Notes: generated by a model not told the origin, from the sequence alone. Counted from the stretch's first letter, positions 45,942 through 55,465 are shown. The stretch is DNA of 64,000 nucleotides from Pantoea ananatis LMG 2665 (GCF_000710035.2 NZ_JMJJ01000001.1:1-64000), one strand, 5' to 3'. Translations and numbers: made by a program.

Positions 45942-46982
45942 ATGAAAGCAGCAGTGCTATTCGAGGCCAACAAACTTGACGTGATTCACGTTGATGCGCC
46001 CAAGGCCGCGCAAGGTGAGTTGGTCATGCGTGTTAAATCAGCGGCGATCTGCGGTACAGACAGCCGCATCATAACCGGCAGGAAAACAAAAGGGGTACGT
46101 TTTCCTTCGGTTATCGGGCATGAGTTTGCAGGTGAAGTGGTTGAGGTCGGGCAGGATGTCACGCGCTTTTCGATCTCGGATCGCATTGCTGTTGATCCCG
46201 TTATTCCTTGTCGTTCCTGCCTGTATTGCCGCAGTGGAAAAGAGAATGTTTGCCAACATCGTCAGGCGATAGGTTACGAGTTTGATGGTGCATTCGCTGA
46301 GTACGTCAAAATACCGGCGATCGCCCTTGAGGCAGGCAATGTTTTCAAATTACCCGATAGCGTTTCCTATGATGCTGCCGCTCTGGCCGAGCCTTTAGCC
46401 TGCTGTATTAACGGGCAGAAAAACGTGGGTATCCACCTGGGTGATGTGGTGGTGATTCTTGGCGCAGGCCCAATAGGACTGATGCATGTCGCGCTGGCGA
46501 AACGGTCAGGTGCATCAAAAATCATTGTTAGCGACCTCAATGAAAACAGGCGCAGTGTTGCCCTGCAATGCGGTGCCTCCCATGCGGTTGACGCCAGCCA
46601 ACAGGATCTGAAAGCCATTGTTATGTCTGAGACGTCTGGGCTGGGGGCGGATGTGGCGATCATGGCTATCGGCCTTCCCGCGCTGGTGAATCCGTCTCTG
46701 GAATTACTGCGAAAAGGCGGTCGGGCCAACCTCTTTGCCGGTTTCTCAAAAGAGGATACGGCCGATGTGGATGTCAATCTTATCCACTACAACGAACTGG
46801 TCATTACCGGTGCCAGTGCGCTAAGCCGGGAAGGTTATGAAAAGGCACTTGGGCTAATTTCATCGGGCCAGATCAATGTCGAAGCCTTAATTACTCACCG
46901 TTTTAGCTTATCCGAAATAAATGAAGCGCTTCGCTATGCGCAAAAGGGTGATGCTGTGAAGGTCATTATTCACAACGATTAA
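45942..46982 (+). CDS. zinc-dependent alcohol/sorbitol-type dehydrogenase
   Basis: A 346-residue medium-chain zinc dehydrogenase. Catalytic zinc ligands are C37 and H60/E61 (VIGHEFAG), and the structural zinc cysteines are C90, C93, C96 and C104. The NAD-binding motif is ILGAGPIGLMHV. It is similar to sorbitol or threonine dehydrogenases and would oxidise a hydroxyl of the substrate before phosphorylation. The ATG at 45942 is six bases after GAGGAT; another ATG six bases earlier overlaps the site. Third gene of the operon. Confidence 0.85.
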   Translation: MKAAVLFEANKLDVIHVDAPKAAQGELVMRVKSAAICGTDSRIITGRKTKGVRFPSVIGHEFAGEVVEVGQDVTRFSISDRIAVDPVIPCRSCLYCRSGKENVCQHRQAIGYEFDGAFAEYVKIPAIALEAGNVFKLPDSVSYDAAALAEPLACCINGQKNVGIHLGDVVVILGAGPIGLMHVALAKRSGASKIIVSDLNENRRSVALQCGASHAVDASQQDLKAIVMSETSGLGADVAIMAIGLPALVNPSLELLRKGGRANLFAGFSKEDTADVDVNLIHYNELVITGASALSREGYEKALGLISSGQINVEALITHRFSLSEINEALRYAQKGDAVKVIIHND

Positions 46983-47006
46983 TGTCAGCCAATGGAGGTA
47001 GTCGCG

Positions 47007-48518
47007 ATGGATAAAGCCTTTCTTGGTATTGATGCGGGAAGCAGTGGCGTTAAAGTCTGTGCATTCAATTTTCACGGGGAGTTGCTGGCTAAGGCCTCAC
47101 GTGAGGTAAACATTATATCGGAGACAGCCTTAAGCCATGAAATAGCCGTTGAGGCGTACGGATTACAGGTTGAAGACGCGATTAAAGAGGTGACGGCGCA
47201 AGTTAAACATATTGTCTCCATTGGCTTCTCTGTCGCGTGTCCAACGCTGGTCTTTCTGGATAAACAAGGTAAGCCCGTGTGTAACGCGATCACTTATCTG
47301 GATGGACGTTCAGACGCGTTTATTAGCCAAACGCTGGGCGAGGAAAAAGAGTATGTCCGTTCATTGACGCATAACAGCCCCGGACCTTCTGCCTGCTGGG
47401 TGGGAACGTTGGGCTGGCTGCAGAAAGAACAGCCTGAGTTAATGAAAAAAGTCCACAACGTCGTGCTGCTTAATGGCTATCTTGCGCTGCAGCTTGGGGC
47501 CAGGAAAACGGGCATTGATCCCACTCAGGCGGCCTATTCTGGCGCTGTGGTTTTGTCTTCTGCACCAAAATGGTCAAGCGATCTTCTGAGGTTTTGGCAG
47601 TTTGACCATAATATCCTGCCGCCAATCTACCCATGCACATCCGTGGTGGGGCACATCAGCGCAGCGGTCAGTAAAAGAACCGGCTTAATGGAAGGTGTAC
47701 CTTTGATTCTCGGTTCTGCCGACACCGCTGCGGCCGCGTTTTCTGTAGGACTCATTGATGGTGGAACGGCTTTTGAGTCCACCGGAACCTCAGGCGTGAT
47801 AACGTTTTGTCTTGAAACGCCAAACTTCGACAGCCGTTTCATGAATCGTTACCACATTGTTCCTAATCAGTGGCTGGCTCATGGCGCGATGTCCACCACC
47901 GGCGGCACCTTTGGCTGGCTTAATCATGCGTTATGGCCAGAAATACAGGATATCAGCGAACTGGAAAATCTGGCCGCGATGTCTGCTCCTGGCGCAAATG
48001 GGCTGATTTATCTCCCTTACCTGGCCGGAGAGCGCAGTCCGTTATGGGACACGCGGGCTTCAGGTGCCTGGCTGGGATTAAGATTGTCGCACAAACGAAA
48101 CGATTTAATCCGCGCGGCAATGGAGGGAACGGCTTATGGTATGAAACAGATCCTGGACATCGCTTATGAAAAGTGGGGCGTCAGGCTTGATGAAATCCTA
48201 AGTGTGGGAGGCGGTTCTCGTAATGCATTATGGACTCAGATAAAGGCAGACATTCTTCATATTGAATATAACCTTGCCCAAACCAGCGATGCGGCAGCAT
48301 TTGGTGCGGCAATGACAGGCGCAACCGGGGCCGGCTTTTTCTGCGGTATTAACGATCCCGACCTGCCTATCTTAAAAACGGAAGAGGCCAGTTTTAAACC
48401 CAGTGAGGATAAAAAATTACTCGCCCTTTACCGCAACCATTACCGCATTTACGAATCACTTTACCCGATACTTAAATCAACTATGCATTCGTTAGCAGGT
48501 AATAAAAGCACGCAATAG
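47007..48518 (+). CDS. FGGY-family carbohydrate kinase
   Basis: A 503-residue FGGY kinase with two actin-like domains. The N-terminal phosphate loop is GIDAGSSGVKVCAF and the second signature is SVGGGSRNALWTQIKADIL in the C-terminal half. Xylulose, ribulose, gluconate and glycerol kinases share this fold. It should phosphorylate the sugar made by the dehydrogenase. The ATG at 47007 is eight bases after GGAGG; the ORF start at 46992 has no site. Next to the aldolase this points to a DHAP-yielding route. Confidence 0.85.
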   Translation: MDKAFLGIDAGSSGVKVCAFNFHGELLAKASREVNIISETALSHEIAVEAYGLQVEDAIKEVTAQVKHIVSIGFSVACPTLVFLDKQGKPVCNAITYLDGRSDAFISQTLGEEKEYVRSLTHNSPGPSACWVGTLGWLQKEQPELMKKVHNVVLLNGYLALQLGARKTGIDPTQAAYSGAVVLSSAPKWSSDLLRFWQFDHNILPPIYPCTSVVGHISAAVSKRTGLMEGVPLILGSADTAAAAFSVGLIDGGTAFESTGTSGVITFCLETPNFDSRFMNRYHIVPNQWLAHGAMSTTGGTFGWLNHALWPEIQDISELENLAAMSAPGANGLIYLPYLAGERSPLWDTRASGAWLGLRLSHKRNDLIRAAMEGTAYGMKQILDIAYEKWGVRLDEILSVGGGSRNALWTQIKADILHIEYNLAQTSDAAAFGAAMTGATGAGFFCGINDPDLPILKTEEASFKPSEDKKLLALYRNHYRIYESLYPILKSTMHSLAGNKSTQ

Positions 48519-48594
48519 TTTTTTAAAATAATAACTAAACAAGAATCGTTATTTATAACGTCTCTTTATTGTTTCTTTTGCCAAAGGGAAAATT

Positions 48595-49923
48595 ATGAAA
48601 ACGTCTCCTCTGTCACAAGGTAAACCCGCCACGAATTTTCGCTGGGTGGTGCTGGCATTAATTTTTGCTGTTTATGCCGTCAATTATGCAGATCGTTCAA
48701 ATATAGGCTCAGTATTACCCTTCATTACTGAAGAATTTAATATGACCAATTTCGAAGCGGGTCAAATTGCAAGTATGTTCTTTCTGGGTTATGCACTGTG
48801 CCAGATTCCGGCCGGTTTTCTGCTGGCTAAACGCGGCGTACGTGGAATCGTGACACTTTCTATTCTCGGTTTCTCGGCATTTACCTGGTTAATCGGTACC
48901 GCGTCCTCGGCGCTTTCCATAAAATGGATGCGGCTTGGGTTAGGGGTTACCGAAGCACCGACGCCGGTAGGATTAACATCAACCATTAACAACTGGTTCC
49001 CACCAAAAGAAAAGGCGACGGCAACCGGCATCTATATTGCCTCTACCATGTTTGCGCCGATCATCGTCCCGCCTCTTGTGGTGTGGATTTCTTTAACCCT
49101 TGGCTGGCGTTGGGTCTTTTTCCTGTTTGCCATACCGGGCCTGTTTCTGGCGGTGATATGGTATTTGCTGGTCAAATCAAAACCGGAAGAGAGTCAATTT
49201 GTTTCTCCCAGTGAGCTGGAGTATATCCGGGCATCTGAAACAGCGTCCGGGAATGAGGTTAACGTTGAGAATATTGTGCAACATACCCGTTTTGCCACAT
49301 TAGATAAGCTCATTCGGGTAAGGGAGATTAAGCCGCTTGATTCCGCAGCCAAAATTTTTCGTTCGCGTAATGTCTGGGGAAATACTATCGCCTATTTCAT
49401 GATGGTCAGCATCATGTACGGTATCCTGACCTGGATTCCCTCTTATCTGGTGACAGAGAAGGGATTCTCTTTTGTAAAAATGGGCTTCGTCGCCGCGATG
49501 CCGTTTGTCGGTGGATTTATTGGCTCCATTTTTGGTGGCTGGATATCGGACAAGATTTTTGGACGACGTCGTAAGCCCACGATGATTTTCACTGCGCTGG
49601 CGACCATTGTCATGATGGTTGTGATGATCCACGTGCCGCAGAGTACTGCTATGGTCGCGGGGGCATTATTTATGGTGGGGCTGTTACTCAATATTGGCTG
49701 GCCTGCATTTACTGCTTATCCCATGGGCGTTGTAGACCGGAAAAATTACCCTATTGCCATTTCTTTGGTGAACAGCGGCGGCAATCTGGGCGGGTTTGTA
49801 TCACCCATGGCGGCAGGCTATTTACTGGATAAGACCGGGCAATTTAGTTCAGTATTTACGTATTTCGGCATCTGCGCCGTGATTGGGCTGATATTGCTGC
49901 TGATTATTGATGAGCCGAAGTGA
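48595..49923 (+). CDS. MFS transporter of the anion:cation symporter family
   Basis: A 442-residue 12-helix MFS protein. The N-terminal region with NYADRSNIGSVLPFITEEF and the cytoplasmic loop FPPKEKATATGIYIASTM fit the ACS family that imports sugar acids and related organic anions. It is the last gene of the five-gene operon, 76 bases after the kinase, with an AAAGGGA site. It most likely imports the operon's substrate across the inner membrane. A terminator follows at 50105. Confidence 0.87.
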   Translation: MKTSPLSQGKPATNFRWVVLALIFAVYAVNYADRSNIGSVLPFITEEFNMTNFEAGQIASMFFLGYALCQIPAGFLLAKRGVRGIVTLSILGFSAFTWLIGTASSALSIKWMRLGLGVTEAPTPVGLTSTINNWFPPKEKATATGIYIASTMFAPIIVPPLVVWISLTLGWRWVFFLFAIPGLFLAVIWYLLVKSKPEESQFVSPSELEYIRASETASGNEVNVENIVQHTRFATLDKLIRVREIKPLDSAAKIFRSRNVWGNTIAYFMMVSIMYGILTWIPSYLVTEKGFSFVKMGFVAAMPFVGGFIGSIFGGWISDKIFGRRRKPTMIFTALATIVMMVVMIHVPQSTAMVAGALFMVGLLLNIGWPAFTAYPMGVVDRKNYPIAISLVNSGGNLGGFVSPMAAGYLLDKTGQFSSVFTYFGICAVIGLILLLIIDEPK

Positions 49924-50254
49924 GGTATCTCAGCGTAATCCTGAGAGAGGCAGAAACGCCACTGCCCGTCAGCAAAGCAGAACATGACGCCGTATCAGCG
50001 AATTGTGTGAATCATCAGCGGAAAATCCTGTTTACGGTAGGGCAAGGTGGTCATGTTGGCTCCGTACGTTAACGAACGCTGGCAAAACGCTGAATTCGGG
50101 AAAGGCACCGATCCTGCGCGTACGGCTCGGTGCGTTTTTCATTGTGCCGTCGATAACAACCAGCGTTGCGGTTTTACCGTATTCTGAGATGTGTGCTGGG
50201 GAGGCCAGGGCTGTGAAAGATACGGCGCTCCCCTGTACCGCCGTCATTGAGTGA
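49924..50254. other. intergenic region between convergent genes
   Basis: About 330 bases between the transporter and the convergent AraC gene. The plus-strand terminator is listed separately. A short minus-strand frame here (around 49998-50100, MTTLPYRKQDFPLMI) is too short to call. Confidence 0.45.
50105..50139 (+). terminator. Rho-independent terminator of the five-gene operon
   Basis: GCACCGA (50105-50111) pairs with TCGGTGC (50127-50133), followed by G and five T. It stands about 180 bases after the transporter stop. Confidence 0.7.
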
Positions 50255-51319
50255 CTACAGAAACAGGCCGTCCTGAGACTTGCGGCAATCGCGCGGGCTG
50301 CAGCCGAACCAGCGGCGAAAGGCGCGTGAAAAAGCGCTGACTTCAGAGTAGCCCAGCAGCAGCGCCATCTCGGAAACAGAAAGATGATGCTGTTTTAGAT
50401 AATGCGTGGCCATTTCTTTGCGTACGCTGTCCACCAGCGCCGAGAAGCTGGTTTGTTCATCACGTAAGCGCCGTTGCAATGACCAGGCGGATAACCCCTG
50501 TTTTTCCGCGATGATTTCCAGTGAAGGTTCGCCGTTCAGCAGTTGCAGATGAATGTCCGTTCGGGTTTGATTAACGGTGTCCTGACGCACCACGGGCGGG
50601 CTGAGCCGACGGATGGCATCCTGCATCACCAGCAGCAGCATCGGATCATGATCCGGCATTTTCCGGTTCAGATCCGCTTTCGCGATGATCATCGAGTTAA
50701 AGGGTTGATCGAAGTAAACCGGGGCATCAAACACTTTACAGTGTTCGTGCCAGTGCTCAGGGCGCGGATGCTCAAAATGCACTTCGCGCGGCGCCCAGTG
50801 CCGACCTGCGGCATGGCGGATCAGGTTGAGGAACATGCCCAGCGTTAACTCGGCATCCTGGCGGCGCATCAGGATCACGCCATGGCGAACCTGATAATCC
50901 AGTTGCCAGCAGTCGCCGCGTTCGGTCAGCCGGATGCAGGTGTTGTGTTGATGAAAGGGAAAGGCATTGACGACGTTCCGCAGCGCCTGTTCCAGCGTGG
51001 CTGAACACAAGCCAATATAGCCGATCAGCCCCAGTGACTGGGGTCGGAACTGATGACCGTATTGCAGACCAAAGTTGTCCACGCCTGCCTGGCTTGCGGC
51101 TTCCTCCAGCACCCGGCAATAGCTGACCAGGTCCAGGCTCAGCGTTGGGCAGGCGAGCATATCGGGATCGATCCCGCTGATCCCGAAAATGCGATCGACA
51201 TCGCCGCCCTGTGCATTGATAAATTCGCCTAAGCCCGTTGCGGCGGCAGACAACACACCGCGATGGCCGCCTGCGCCGGAGATGGCCGTTAACGCGGCCT
51301 CTGGAACTCTGCTGGTCAT
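50255..51319 (-). CDS. AraC-family regulator with arabinose-binding-like N-domain (OruR type)
   Basis: A 354-residue AraC-type regulator. The first 200 residues match the Arabinose_bd domain of OruR/ArgR-like regulators (LSLDLVSYCRVLEEAASQAG, and FGLQYGHQFRPQSLGLIGY). The C-terminal HTH pair is at about 250-345 (LSAWSLQRRLRDEQTSF, LSVSEMALLLGYSEVSAFSR, GCSPRDCR). The ATG at 51319 follows GCGGAAAAC. It is transcribed with the APH-like kinase and is the likely regulator of the divergent ethanolamine-type genes. Confidence 0.88.
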   Translation of the reverse strand: MTSRVPEAALTAISGAGGHRGVLSAAATGLGEFINAQGGDVDRIFGISGIDPDMLACPTLSLDLVSYCRVLEEAASQAGVDNFGLQYGHQFRPQSLGLIGYIGLCSATLEQALRNVVNAFPFHQHNTCIRLTERGDCWQLDYQVRHGVILMRRQDAELTLGMFLNLIRHAAGRHWAPREVHFEHPRPEHWHEHCKVFDAPVYFDQPFNSMIIAKADLNRKMPDHDPMLLLVMQDAIRRLSPPVVRQDTVNQTRTDIHLQLLNGEPSLEIIAEKQGLSAWSLQRRLRDEQTSFSALVDSVRKEMATHYLKQHHLSVSEMALLLGYSEVSAFSRAFRRWFGCSPRDCRKSQDGLFL

Positions 51320-51448
51320 CTTGTTTTCCGCAAAAAGTGAACGTCTTAAGGTTCTGCAAAAAACGTACCAGCTGGAAACCACGCGATAACAATCGCTTAC
51401 CCGATTCGCTTTCCGTGTTGCACCGCGATCAGGCACTGCGGCGGTGCG

Positions 51449-52453
51449 TTAAACGCCAATCGGCAGCGCGGCACCTTCAAGATAGCGCTGACACAGCCGG
51501 ACGGTGTGGCTGGCCCAGCGATCGCCCAGGCTGCGCGCCATCTCGGTTTCGCGGTGGGAAGCTACCCAGGCCGTCAACTGGATACGCCGCTGGATCAGCA
51601 TGGCGGGGATCATAGCCAGTTCCCGATCGCTGATGTGTGCGACCTGTTCGTAACCGCGTAACCAGTTTTCCACCCACTGCGGCGCACTCGGATGATGCTC
51701 AACAAAACTGATGGCTGCGGCAAGATCGTGCAGGTACCAGCCCATGCCGCAGTCATCAAAGTCGATCACCCGGGTTTCGCCTTTATGCACCAGCAGGTTG
51801 GTCAGGCGCAGGTCGGCATGAATCAGCCCATAGCGTTCAGGTGACTGTCCGAAGTCCAGCATCTGGCGGCGCACGTGTTCCAGCGTTTCTTCTACCACCG
51901 CGTGTTCAGCGGTGGGTAACCCCGCAACGTCCCGCCAGTCGCCCCAGTGGCCTGCCGGAGACACCATCGTATGATGATCCCAGATGATGCGGCGAAACCC
52001 CTGCGGCTTCTGCCATTTCCGGCTGTGATGGTGCAGACGGGCAGTAATGGCACCGAGCTGACGAAACGCAGCCGGATCGACGCTGTCGGTCAGCATATCG
52101 CCCTCTATCCAGTGAAACAGCACCGCATAGCGTTCGCCGCCATCGGGCAGCGGCAGGACCTGAATGCGTTCACCCTGACGATCTTCTACGGCAGCGGGGA
52201 CGCTGATGTCCGCCGCCTGAAGCGCGTCCAGCCAGAGCAGCTCACTTTCAATATCCTGCTTCGCGTGGTAATCGCCCCGGTGAATGCGCAGCGCGTAGCG
52301 GCCCTGCGGCGTGCTGACAGATAACGTCGCGTTTTCTGAGCGACACAGCAGCCTGACCTCAGCCTGTGCACAGGCGGGATAGTTCACTAATGCCCGGTGG
52401 GCAAGCTGAAGGATGGTGTCGTTACTCAGCGTATCGTACTGTTTATGGCTCAT
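51449..52453 (-). CDS. APH-fold phosphotransferase (ethanolamine/hydroxylysine kinase-like)
   Basis: A 334-residue kinase of the APH/choline-kinase fold. Catalytic loop IHADLRLTNLLV (H212, D214, N219) and metal-binding IDFDDCG (D231, D233). The hydroxylysine kinase (HYKK) and related bacterial enzymes have this architecture and phosphorylate amino alcohols. Its neighbours (ethanolamine-type permease and ETNPPL-like enzyme) suggest it makes phosphoethanolamine or a related amino-alcohol phosphate. The ATG at 52453 follows GGGAG by about seven bases. Confidence 0.82.
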   Translation of the reverse strand: MSHKQYDTLSNDTILQLAHRALVNYPACAQAEVRLLCRSENATLSVSTPQGRYALRIHRGDYHAKQDIESELLWLDALQAADISVPAAVEDRQGERIQVLPLPDGGERYAVLFHWIEGDMLTDSVDPAAFRQLGAITARLHHHSRKWQKPQGFRRIIWDHHTMVSPAGHWGDWRDVAGLPTAEHAVVEETLEHVRRQMLDFGQSPERYGLIHADLRLTNLLVHKGETRVIDFDDCGMGWYLHDLAAAISFVEHHPSAPQWVENWLRGYEQVAHISDRELAMIPAMLIQRRIQLTAWVASHRETEMARSLGDRWASHTVRLCQRYLEGAALPIGV

Positions 52454-52512
52454 GTCCGGCTCCCGGGTTTCTGCGTGTAGGGCCAGCATGGCGCTGAACC
52501 CTGCCTGCACGC

Positions 52513-52612
52513 TTGACCTGAAAGCAGGGGAAAATTGACTTTGGCAGGCACCTGGCAGCCAGGCCAGGGGCAAGTTGACCTTAAATCACGGCGTTCTGTT
52601 TTCTGCGGTCAA
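52513..52612. promoter_or_regulatory. cluster of TTGACY boxes between divergent genes
   Basis: TTGACC occurs at 52513-52518, TTGACT at 52535-52540, TTGACC at 52575-52580 and its complement GGTCAA at 52607-52612. Start-to-start spacings of the first three are 22 and 40 bases, near whole helical turns, as for AraC-type operators. The boxes may instead act as -35 elements. Confidence 0.5.
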
Positions 52613-52696
52613 GTTTTTCCCTTCCCACTGTGTCCATCATCTACCCGACAGCTTTTGTGCAGCATTTTTCAATTAACACAGACGGGGAACGCAGTG

Positions 52697-54061
52697 ATGA
52701 AAGAGAAACTGAAACCCACCCTGGGCACCCTGCGACTTTGGGGCATTGCCGTGGGGCTGGTGATATCGGGTGAGTATTTCGGCTGGAGCTACGGCTGGGG
52801 CGCAGCGGGCACGCTGGGCTTTCTGGTCACGACGTTTTTTGTTGCCGTCATGTATACCTGTTTTATCTTCAGCTTTACCGAACTGACAACGGCTATTCCT
52901 CAGGCGGGCGGCCCGTTCGCCTATAGCCGCCGGGCGTTCGGCGACACCGGCGGGCTGATTGCCGGAATCGCCACGCTGATTGAGTTTGTGTTTGCGCCTC
53001 CCGCTATCGCGATGGCCATTGGCGCCTATCTCAACGTACAGTTTCCTGAAATTAATCCCAAGCTTATCGCCGTGTGCGCCTATCTGGTGTTTATGGGGCT
53101 GAATATCATCGGCGTGAGCATCGCCGCGACCTTTGAACTGCTGGTTACGCTGCTTGCCGTGATTGAATTACTGGTGTTTATGGGCGTTGTGGCGCCCGGC
53201 TTTAGCCTGGCGAATTTCGTCGCGAACGGCTGGGCGGGCCAGGGAACCTTCTCGCTGGCTTCCGTGTCCGGTATGTTCGCTGCGATCCCCTTTGCCATCT
53301 GGTTCTTTCTGGCGATTGAAGGCGTCGCGATGGCGGCAGAAGAGGCAAAAGATCCCCGCCGCACCATTCCCCGCGCCTATATCAGCGGTATTTTAACGCT
53401 GGTGGTGCTGGCGATTGGCGTGATGGTGTTTGCCGGTGGAGCAGGCGACTGGCGTACGTTATCGGGCATTAACGATCCGCTGCCTCAGGCGATGAAAATG
53501 CTGGTCGGGAATGACTCGCGCTGGATGCACATGCTGGTGTGGATTGGCTTATTCGGCCTGATCGCCAGTTTTCATGGCATCATCATGGGCTATTCCCGCC
53601 AGTTCTTTGCGCTGGCCCGTGAAGGGTATCTGCCGCCCGCCCTGGCGAAGCTTTCACGCTTTAACACACCGCACCGCGCCATTCTGGCCGGTGGCGTAGT
53701 GGGCATTCTGGCCATTTTCTCTGACGGGATCAGCTTTCAGGGCATGAGCCTGACCGCCGCCATGATCACGATGTCGGTGTTTGGCGCCATTGTGATGTAC
53801 ATCATGAGCATGCTGAGCCTGTTTAAGCTGCGTCGTACCGCTCCCACGCTGGAGCGCAGTTACCGTGCGCCGGGTTATCCGGTGATCCCTGCCATTGCCC
53901 TGTGCGGATCGCTGATCTGCCTGGCGGCGATGCTGTGGTTTAACCCGGAGATTGGCGCGCTGTTTATGGCCTTTATGGTCGTGGGTTACCTCTATTTCCT
54001 GACGACCCAGTCCCGGCGCGGCACGATCGCGCAAACCTCTGTCGCGGCGGAGATCGACTAA
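52697..54061 (+). CDS. eat: ethanolamine permease-like APC transporter
   Basis: A 454-residue APC-superfamily permease with about 12 helices. The first part reads GTLRLWGIAVGLVISGEYFG, which is characteristic of the ethanolamine permease family, followed by TELTTAIPQAGGPFAYSRRAFG. It would take up ethanolamine or a close amino alcohol. The ATG at 52697 lies after GGGGAA. It is the first gene of a two-gene plus-strand operon, divergent from the kinase and AraC genes, with the phospho-lyase-like gene 63 bases downstream. Confidence 0.82.
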   Translation: MKEKLKPTLGTLRLWGIAVGLVISGEYFGWSYGWGAAGTLGFLVTTFFVAVMYTCFIFSFTELTTAIPQAGGPFAYSRRAFGDTGGLIAGIATLIEFVFAPPAIAMAIGAYLNVQFPEINPKLIAVCAYLVFMGLNIIGVSIAATFELLVTLLAVIELLVFMGVVAPGFSLANFVANGWAGQGTFSLASVSGMFAAIPFAIWFFLAIEGVAMAAEEAKDPRRTIPRAYISGILTLVVLAIGVMVFAGGAGDWRTLSGINDPLPQAMKMLVGNDSRWMHMLVWIGLFGLIASFHGIIMGYSRQFFALAREGYLPPALAKLSRFNTPHRAILAGGVVGILAIFSDGISFQGMSLTAAMITMSVFGAIVMYIMSMLSLFKLRRTAPTLERSYRAPGYPVIPAIALCGSLICLAAMLWFNPEIGALFMAFMVVGYLYFLTTQSRRGTIAQTSVAAEID

Positions 54062-54124
54062 CGCAGACAGACGCTGCCGCGCACTGATGTACGGCAGCGA
54101 CAGTATTGAATCCGAGGAGTGATG

Positions 54125-55465
54125 ATGACGGTACGTTCAACCATTATGGATACCAACAGCTTTCGTGCAGAAAATGCGGAAGCGCTGGCCCCGGCGATTC
54201 GCCAGTTAACCGACAAACGCAGCAAGGTGCTGGGCGAGTCATATCGGCTGTTTTACCGTAACCCCGTGCATCTGGTGCGCGGGCAGGGGCAGTATCTCTG
54301 GGACCAGGCGGGCAAACAGTACCTGGATATGTATAACAACGTCGCCAGCATCGGCCACTGTCATCCGGCGGTCGTGGAAGCCGTGCACCAGCAGATGATG
54401 CGGCTGAATACGCACACCCGTTATCTGCATGAGTCTATTCTGGACTACAGCGAACGCATTTTGGCAACGATGCCGGCGGCCATCGATCGGGCCATGTACA
54501 TGTGCACAGGGTCCGAGGCAAACGATCTGGCGATTCGTATGGCGCATGCGTGGAGCGGCGGCACGGGCATTATCGTTTCGAAAGAGGCCTATCACGGCAC
54601 CAGCGCGCTGACGTCCGGCGTATCACCGGCACTGGGCAGCGGCCAGCCGCTGTCATCGCATACCCGGCTGGTGGCATCGCCAGATTTTTACCGCATTCAG
54701 CCCGCCGATCAGGGGGCCTGGTTTGCCCACGAAATTCAGAAACAGATCGATGATATGGCCGCGCACGGCATCAAGTTTGCGGGCTTTCTGGCGGATTCCA
54801 TTTTCTCTTCGGACGGCGTATTGCCCGGCCAGCCGGGCTTTTTAAAGCAGGCTATCGACGTCGTCCATCAAAACGGCGGAATTTTTATTGCCGATGAAGT
54901 TCAGCCCGGCTTTGCCCGTACAGGGGAATCATTCTGGGGATTTGCGCGCCACGGCGTGGTGCCCGACGTGGTGACCACGGGTAAACCGATGGGCAACGGT
55001 ATTCCCGTATCCGGTCTGATGGCGAAAGCCCCGGTTATGGCAGCCTTCAGTGACTCGCTCCCGTATTTTAATACCTTTGGTGGCAATCCGGTGTCGATGG
55101 CGGCGGCGCACGCGGTAATGGATGTGATCGAGCAGGAATCGCTTCAGGCGCACAGCCTGAAAACCGGGCAAGCTTTGTTAGCGGCCCTGCAGTCCCTTCA
55201 GGATACCTATGCCTGCGTAGGCGACGTGCGCGGCGCTGGCCTGTTTATTGGCTTTGAGCTGGTCACGGACAGAGAGACGAAGCAGCCTGACAAACGGCTG
55301 GCGCTCGATTTGGTCGAGGCGCTGCGCGAAGAGTGTGTGCTGACGTCTGTCGCCGGGCCTTACGGCAACGTGCTGAAAATTCGGCCGCCGCTGTGCTTCC
55401 AGACGCATGATATCGACTGGGTAGTCAGCGCGATGGATCGCTGCCTGAAAAAACTGCAGGGATAG
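54125..55465 (+). CDS. class III PLP enzyme, ethanolamine-phosphate phospho-lyase (ETNPPL)-like
   Basis: A 446-residue class III aminotransferase-fold enzyme. PLP-binding residues are D257 (FIADEVQPGFARTG) and the lysine K287 in TTGKPMGNG. The segments YLDMYNNVASIGHCHP, CTGSEANDLAIRMA and PDVVTTGKPMGNGIPV resemble ETNPPL (AGXT2L1), which splits phosphoethanolamine into acetaldehyde, phosphate and ammonia. The PHYKPL branch acts on phosphohydroxylysine. With an APH kinase and permease in the same locus this predicts an amino-alcohol pathway. The ATG at 54125 follows GAGGAG. Confidence 0.83.
   Translation: MTVRSTIMDTNSFRAENAEALAPAIRQLTDKRSKVLGESYRLFYRNPVHLVRGQGQYLWDQAGKQYLDMYNNVASIGHCHPAVVEAVHQQMMRLNTHTRYLHESILDYSERILATMPAAIDRAMYMCTGSEANDLAIRMAHAWSGGTGIIVSKEAYHGTSALTSGVSPALGSGQPLSSHTRLVASPDFYRIQPADQGAWFAHEIQKQIDDMAAHGIKFAGFLADSIFSSDGVLPGQPGFLKQAIDVVHQNGGIFIADEVQPGFARTGESFWGFARHGVVPDVVTTGKPMGNGIPVSGLMAKAPVMAAFSDSLPYFNTFGGNPVSMAAAHAVMDVIEQESLQAHSLKTGQALLAALQSLQDTYACVGDVRGAGLFIGFELVTDRETKQPDKRLALDLVEALREECVLTSVAGPYGNVLKIRPPLCFQTHDIDWVVSAMDRCLKKLQG

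Noticed and set aside
49998..50100. Short minus-strand frame MTTLPYRKQDFPLMI after the five-gene operon
   Set aside because: Too short, no known relative, and placed between a terminator and a convergent gene.
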